Shown: positions 57,831 through 64,000 of the stretch, in pieces
Position numbering within the stretch: the first letter of the stretch is position 1
Layout of the letters: each line of letters begins with the position of its first letter
Assembly: GCF_047511655.1 (NCBI RefSeq)
Contig: NC_133394.1
Span: 63,644,501-63,708,500, forward strand
Origin: Castor canadensis
Taxonomy: Eukaryota; Chordata; Mammalia; Rodentia; Castoridae
Length of the DNA: 64,000 bases
Direction: 5' to 3'
Program-made: the position numbers and the translations under genes
The notes under the pieces: model-generated
Told to the model about the DNA's origin: nothing
The model's input: only the letters and a program-made list of their open reading frames with translations
Database searches by the model: none

Positions 57831-57834
57831 AATG

Positions 57835-58520
57835 TGATGGCTAATTTGATATGTCAGATTGATTGGGCCACAGGATGCACACATAGCTGGTGAAACATTA
57901 TTTCCAGGTGTTACCGTGAGGGTGTTTCTGGATAAAGTTAGTATTTGAATTGTTATGTGGTAAACACCCAATCTATTGTGGGCCTGAAAAGAGCACAAAG
58001 GTAGAGGAAGGTTGAATTAGCTTTATTAATTGCACCAGTAGAAATAGATATGTAAAGGATATAGATATCTATACAGATTTATAGAGGAAATGAAAGCTCA
58101 AAATGCTATATATTCCTAGGGTTTTATATATTATTTCATATATGTAGGATTCATTTAAAAATAAATTTAATGTGCTAACAAATGAATAAATTTAATTCTG
58201 TAGCAGTTAATGTAACTGAATATATAGAGAACTTTTATGGAGAAAAATTGAGGTCAATAAATGGCAAGAACTAGTAATAGTACTGGATGGAAGCAAGTGG
58301 CCCCAATTTGGTACCCTTAACTACAGGTGAGAGTCACACACAAAGTATGATTTTCTTGGGGATGGAATCAATCTCACACTGTGTGAATACATATTGCCTC
58401 AGTCACATACTAATAGATGCTGAAAAGTCCCATGATTTGCTGCCTGAAAGCTGGAGACTAGATGAAGTCTGGTTAATTCATTCTGAGACAGAAGGCCTAG
58501 GAACCAGGGAGCCATTGTTG
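57835..58520. repeat. Ancient interspersed repeats, family not named
   Basis: 57835-57995 ('tgattgggccacaggatgca', 'gtgagggtgtttctggataa') and 58425-58520 ('gaaaagtcccatgatttgct', 'gaaggcctaggaaccaggga') recall old mammalian repeats of LTR or DNA type. The middle is AT-rich with nothing recognisable. Confidence 0.4.
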
Positions 58521-58851
58521 TAAATTGCAGTCTGAGAGAAAAGACGAGATGAGATGGGATGATCCATCTCAGTGAGTTGGATGATAATCATCCATGATGG
58601 GGAGCACAATCTACTTCACTGAATACACCAATTCATATGTAATGCCATTCAGAAATATCCTCTCAGACACAACCCAGAAATGATATTTGATCTGGCCTAG
58701 TCAAGATGACATAAAATTAACCATCACATTCTTTGACTTTCATGCTCAAATTCACGGCTGACTTTATGACATGTAGTCAGCCCTTGTGTAAAGTATGTGA
58801 AGAGATGATAGACATTCCAAGCCAGCCAAGAAATCAACTGTCTGGGTATAG

Positions 58852-58852
<1 letters not shown>
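58521..58852. other. No feature seen
   Basis: No exon or recognisable repeat before the GT microsatellite. Confidence 0.35.

Positions 58853-58853
<1 letters not shown>

Positions 58854-58893
<40 letters not shown>
58854..58893 (+). repeat. (GT)n microsatellite
   Basis: About 20 GT units. Confidence 0.95.
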
Positions 58894-58895
<2 letters not shown>

Positions 58896-59026
58896 TGAGG
58901 GTTGAGAGTGGGTTGTAGCAAGTAAAAAGGAAGCAACTATATTGCAGATAGTAATTAAACAAAGCTAGCTTTAGCAGAATAGAACTCAAGTTATATAGTG
59001 TAATTTGGAATTAAAGAAATATTTTG

Positions 59027-59125
59027 GGCTAGGCTGTGGTGCAAGTAATAGAGCACCTGCCTAGCCAAGCACAAGTCTCTGATTTCAAAACCTAGGACCA
59101 CAAAAAAAAAGAAAGAAAAGAAACA
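59027..59125 (+). repeat. ID/tRNA-type SINE half
   Basis: Sense: 'gctaggctgtggtgcaagta', 'gagcacctgcctagccaagc', then a B-box region and an A-rich tail. Confidence 0.65.
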
Positions 59126-60880
59126 TATTTACATCAAAATACTTGCTAGGTTCAGTGCCTCTCTAATGGAGAGTCCCCACTGATGAGTTTCTACTGGGAA
59201 GTTTGGGTTTAACTGGAAAGCATAATATGATATCATTATAAGCCATTAATACTGATGGGTTGGTTTATTAACTAGTCACTGATTTGTCTTGGAGGATCTG
59301 ATTGGCTCTGGAACATTTGGAAAGAAAATTGGGAATTAGATGTATTCCAGATAGGAGCAATTTGTGTATGTGGGGAGGAGGCAGACCTACGGAGAATTCA
59401 TTTGGAGCATCTAGACAAGATGGTTGCAACATGAGAAAATCTGATATCTAGAAGAGAAAGGGATTGGAGTAAAGAAAAGAAACTTTGTGGACAATAAAGA
59501 TGAATGTCTAAGTGCCCACCCCTTGTAGAGATTCTTTTATAGACCTAACACCTTTTAAAACTCTTAAAGAAAGAAAGGGGCCCATGAGTGATGTAGGAAC
59601 TGCTTTACATCTGTTAGAACTAAATAAAATGAAATAAAAATTTAAAAATCACAACACCAAAATTTAGGAGGAGAAAGGTTGTTGAAAAGCTATTATAGTT
59701 AAAAAATTTCTTTCTTCCTACTTGGAAGCTTTCCATCCATCTCTGCGTTTAAATTATATTAGTCATACCTATGTTATATAAGTACCCCCCCACTACCTCC
59801 CAGGCAAAACAATCATACACCTATTAATTGTCTAAAAATCACCATACACAAAATTTTCATTTTCTTATCAGTTTATTGTTATACATATGAGGTACCATGC
59901 AACTATCAGAATTGTATTCAGTTTTTTTTTCTTTTAAAAAACTCAGAGAAAAAAAATGTTTCCAGTAATTTTCATTCAATGTGAATGACAAGAATATTAT
60001 AGCTATAAACATTGAAATAACCATTTCACTTCTTCCTGAGGAAGTTCCATATTTTAAGTATTGAAAAAGGGAATTTTATACAGAGCTAATTTTTAGTCAT
60101 GTTATCTCTCATTCTTTTCTCATGTGTATTTATATTACTTTCAGAATAACATAATAATTAGTTGGAAATATAGTGTGGAAAGTATGCATGTCCTCTAGAA
60201 TTTGCTACTCTTTCCAAAACATATTGAGTGGTCAAAAATTCTTTCAAAGGTTTTAAACATTTATTGGTGAATTAGTAGATTTTGGTACCATCTCTCTCCT
60301 TTTCTCCTTTCATTCTACAAGAATTGAACATGGTTTAACATTTACTTTAAGGATGAGCTGCTTACTTAACTCCTTTTACTTGGACAAAAGGATGCTATTA
60401 GTTACTTTATTTAGAACTTCATTTGTACATCTCATCTTTACATATATTAGGTGTCAGTTTTCTTTTATCAGCACAAACATTGTTGCCAAATGAAATGACA
60501 CTGTGTGTAACTATTGGGGCCTATTTTCACAATGTTTGATCTTCTTACAGTAGTTTTCTTAAATTAATGGAGTTGAATGACTCTGGTAACTTTCCTAGCA
60601 TGTTTGGAATGTGCTCCTTCAAAAGAGGTGGCAGTTAGCATGGAGGCTGCCATATTTTCCCAAATGATTTTGCTGTTTTTAGTCAGGGATTTAAAAATTG
60701 GTTCTTTTCCAAATTCTGTCTGATAACTGTTTAAAATTTGTGTGATCATTGAGTACATTAAGTGCTTAAAAATTTAATTGACAATTATAATACACATTAA
60801 AAAATTTGTAGTAAGTGGAAGAATTTCACAGTTTGTTTTCTAATTAGTAAATAATTGATAGAGTTCACTTTTAAATTCAG
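59126..60880. other. AT-rich DNA, no feature seen
   Basis: About 1.75 kb. I looked for later PRSS12 SRCR exons and found none. Confidence 0.45.
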
Positions 60881-60887
60881 ATTTTGC

Positions 60888-61072
60888 AAAGCAGGCGCTC
60901 TATCTCTTGAGCAGTACCTCCAGTCCATTTTGCTGTGGTTATTTTTGAGATGGGGGGCAGGGTCTCATGAACTATTTGCCCAGGCTGGCTTTGAACTGTG
61001 ATCCTCCAGATCTCAGCCTCCCAAGTAGGTAGGATTATAGTAGGCACAAGCCACTAGCACCTGGCTCATATA
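60888..61072 (-). repeat. Dimeric B1/ID-type SINE, left part lost
   Basis: Antisense: 'caggcgctctatctcttgag', then 'gagatggggggcagggtctc', 'ctggctttgaactgtgatcc', 'cagcctcccaagtaggtagg'. Confidence 0.7.
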
Positions 61073-63058
61073 TTTTTTTCAAATCATAACTTTGAGAATA
61101 TTTTATAAATGCTTATATAATTATAGCAAGAAATGTATTCACTACTTAAATTTTTGTATGTGTAAGTACATTAAAAGTGAAGTAAATACTAATACAAGAA
61201 AATAAGTATGATTTATTGTATTCTTTTTTCAAAAGTTTATCAATCATATTTTTTCATTAAAAATATAAGTGTAAATATATTTTAAGAACTATGCCTTGCT
61301 CATCTTTGACCTTTCTGCATTTAATTTAGTAGGTAATCCATCAATTTAACAATGTTCTGTTATCTTCCATGAGAGTGATGTATGAAATATTCTCAAAAAT
61401 GGATCTCTAGCGTGCCTATTTTTTCTGTCTTGTATCAAAAGTATAATTTCAAATATCAAGTTACAAATCCAAGATATTAATTTGTTGAATTACCCAGAAA
61501 ATGAAGTTTTTCAACAATTTAAATGTACATAGCCTAAACACAGCATCTAGGGAGACTGCCTCTAGTTTTCATTTAGTATGTTTTGTTCTGGGGACATCAA
61601 AAAGGAAGCTATTCATGTTTAAAAGTCAACCTGTTTCTGGAGATGACACATATCTCCAACTTTATTTATGCATTTCTGCAGAACCAGAGAGGACTACTAG
61701 AATAGATTTACAGTTTACAGCAAGTGGACATGACGTTCTGAACGACATACCTTTAAACTCCTATCATGTCTCCCTCTTAGAGAATTTACCGAGCACACTT
61801 ACATTATTATTTACTGTTTTGGTGTACTCTGTGTGTTTCTATTTACTAACCAATAGTTTTACCATATATATTTCAATATGACAGTTACATTATGATGAAA
61901 CAGTTAGAAATTTTTACATAAATGCACTAGACTATATATATGAAAGGATACTTTTTCTTGCTGTAGTACTTATCTTTTTGATGCAGGTAAAACTCATATA
62001 TATATAACTTTTCCACTCTCTGATCTAGCAAAAATTATGATTTATAATTCTTTCTAAATGCTTCAGTGGATTTAAATTTTGGCAGACATTTTTTTCATGA
62101 GTTGTATGTTTTTGGAATTTTATGTTACATTGTGATGTTTATTTTGGTTCTTGTTTTTGTAGGATACTTTATAGCATCAAAGAATAAGAAAACATTGTAC
62201 AGGCAAACAGTGGTCTAAAAATCTACAGAGACACAATCTTAGTTGATACATAAAAGTGTAAATATCACTGTGAAATGAAACAGTTCTGCATTTTGTTTAT
62301 TATTTATGTCGATTGCTACGACTTCCACATGAATGCACAGTAGTCTACAATAATCCCACAGGCTCAGATATGGGTTAAGAGGAAGGCCATAGGCCTCAAG
62401 GCTTGTAACAGACACCATTGTTCCTAAGCAGTCACATGCCAGCACATGGAAAGAACTTTGTTCTTTTTTTCTTGTATGAAGAGGTATATTTTTTTGACAG
62501 CCTTTTCATAGCTTCTGGAAGCTTTGGAAAGGTGACTGTTAGTATATGGAAGGTGGATTCTTGGGAAGCTTTTTTCTCAGTGCTATCTCACTTTCTGCAG
62601 CTCTTGTCTTAGCCAGGATGGCAGAGGCTGTCCCAGTTTGTGCAGCAGCTTTGAGAGCTCCACGTTGTGATCTTGGTAGTAGCTTGACAAAAAGGCTCTG
62701 CTCTGAGTGGGGAGGAAGAGATAAAAGAACATTTAACTTTGTTTATTGAAGTATAGTCCATATCCTTTGATCATGCTTAAATAAGTATCAGGTACACCAG
62801 GTCTAGATTAAAATTTATATTAAGCATGTGGATTACTGATTCAGCACATCATACAATGTCTTGTTGATAGTCTTGAGGTGGGGTACTGGCATTTCTCTGT
62901 ACTAGGAGGTGAGATGAGCAGAGTGCTGTCACCTACTCTAATCCATCCTACACATTTGTAGTTCCATCACAAATGGAAAAAGGAGCCTCTGTGGAGGTTC
63001 TTTTATTTTTGCCCTCTCTCTTGATGCTATCTGCACAAAATCAGCCACTTCACACCTC
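61073..63058. other. AT-rich DNA; one 126-codon frame of unknown meaning
   Basis: A frame at 61501-61881 (ATG start, 126 codons) ends in a hydrophobic stretch (TLTLLFTVLVYSVCFYLL). I recognise no family and see no splice-consistent context. Frames at 62418-62749 likewise show no family. No PRSS12 exon was found. Confidence 0.35.
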
Positions 63059-63059
63059 T

Positions 63060-63320
63060 TTAAAAAATTTTTTGTTAGCATAAATTAATTGTACAAAGGG
63101 GTTTCATTGTGATATTTACGAAATACATATAATCTTCTTTGATCAAGTTTACTCCATCTGTATTAGTCTTTCTTAACCACTTTCCATCTTCCTGCTCCTT
63201 TTACTAAAGTATGTATACATAGTACCTTGTTGAGAGATCTAGAATCTATATCCTGAAACGTTGTATTTTTCTCATCTATCTCTACCAACAAATTTTGTGT
63301 AATATCTCAGTATGTTTGTT
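63060..63320 (-). mobile_element. L1 3'UTR fragment
   Basis: Antisense rodent L1-type tail: 'attgtacaaaggggtttcat', 'tgtgatatttacgaaataca', 'tgatcaagtttactccatct', 'ttcttaaccactttccatct'. Confidence 0.55.
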
Positions 63321-63825
63321 AGACAAGAGTAAAATAAAATGCTAAGAAAGACATTCTTTAGAGTCTTCTAAGCATTTTAGCTTTAATAAATATATAGGCA
63401 GATCTTTGATATAAAATTATACATTTTATATTGCTTTCTTGAAATACTCTAGAAATAATCTTTTGATTTCTCTTTAATGTATTAGGATTGTTTTCATTGT
63501 ATTCTGAAGGTGTATTTGACAATTAACCAAAACCAAATAAAATTAGAGTGTTGATGATATAGTTTCTTTATCAATACAACAGAATCTCCCCTTCACCATA
63601 CCTTCTATGCAGAATTTAATTGTGAACTTATTGAATTTAGACCCTTGTCTCTCAGGCCTGGCTTGGCACAACAAATGATCCTGAAGGTGTTGTTAGATAA
63701 GAGTTTTCAAATAAATTCAGGTTACCTGAGGATTCTAAGACCACCTCAAGATTGTCAGTTAACATGAAATATTAAACATTGCGGAAAAAATCCCAAATAT
63801 TTTAAATTTCTGAGTTCTAAAGGTA
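63321..63825. other. AT-rich DNA, no feature seen
   Basis: No exon or recognisable repeat. Confidence 0.4.
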
Positions 63826-63827
63826 GT

Positions 63828-63888
63828 ATAATAATAATAATAATAATATATAGTATAATATATATAGTAGAATAATAATAATAATAAT
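63828..63888 (+). repeat. (AAT)n microsatellite, interrupted
   Basis: Two AAT runs separated by a TATAGTATAATATATATAG stretch. Confidence 0.9.
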
Positions 63889-64000
63889 CTTGGATTCTTA
63901 CATTCAAAATTATATACTAAATAGACTGATTATGAAATAAAATATGAATAAATCTTACTGTATGTGAAATAAGCATTAAAGTCAAAATACAGGTTGTTCA

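Noticed and set aside
1-64000. CRISPR arrays, bacterial operons, tRNA or rRNA genes
   Set aside because: None seen. The tRNA-like boxes present belong to SINEs, and the spaced repeats belong to L1 5'UTR units or microsatellites.

Overview
This is mammalian nuclear DNA: AT-rich introns, one CpG-rich first exon, and most recognisable sequence made of L1, L2, MIR, LTR and SINE repeats. The commonest SINE joins a B1-like head to an ID/tRNA-like tail (for example 16345-16625). With several L1 generations present, this points to a rodent, and by my reading to the beaver/kangaroo-rat group, most likely beaver. The species is an inference.

The only cellular gene I recognise is PRSS12 (neurotrypsin, the brain serine protease that cleaves agrin), on the + strand. 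A CpG-rich promoter (about 930-1306) leads into exon 1 (1307-1790: signal peptide, proline/histidine-rich stretch, kringle). The second half of SRCR domain 1 is at 18338-18515 and the first half of SRCR domain 2 at 22103-22253. All three are clearly homologous, but the gene looks dead. The exon 1 donor reads AT instead of GT. The SRCR1 exon has an in-frame TAA, a 1-bp deletion and a lost donor. In the SRCR2 exon a conserved cysteine codon is TGA. I could not find the first-half SRCR1 exon, nor any later PRSS12 exon up to 64000. The simplest reading is a unitary pseudogene with intron structure kept, and this is the main finding of the window.

The rest is layered repeats. 1.8-22 kb: introns with SINEs, a MaLR LTR, MIR and L2 pieces, and a 5'-truncated L1 (12769-15445) with a 13-bp target-site duplication. 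22.3-30.3 kb: an internally deleted antisense L1, SINEs, MIR and old L1/DNA-transposon relics. 30.3-42.05 kb: two L1s of one family joined 5' end to 5' end, an antisense truncated copy (30332-34877) and a full-length sense copy (34878-42048) with a YY1-type 5' end, roughly 116-bp monomers in its 5'UTR, an ORF1 broken by one nonsense codon, and a decayed ORF2. 42.3-47.85 kb: an ancient antisense L2 split by later L1 and LTR insertions. 49.3-52.5 kb: a decayed antisense gammaretrovirus-like ERV with one LTR and gag, protease, reverse transcriptase and env traces. 52.5-64 kb: introns or flank with SINEs, L1 fragments and microsatellites.

All calls are by eye, from motif recognition and remembered protein families; no database search was run. 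Repeat boundaries are approximate unless a target-site duplication is given.
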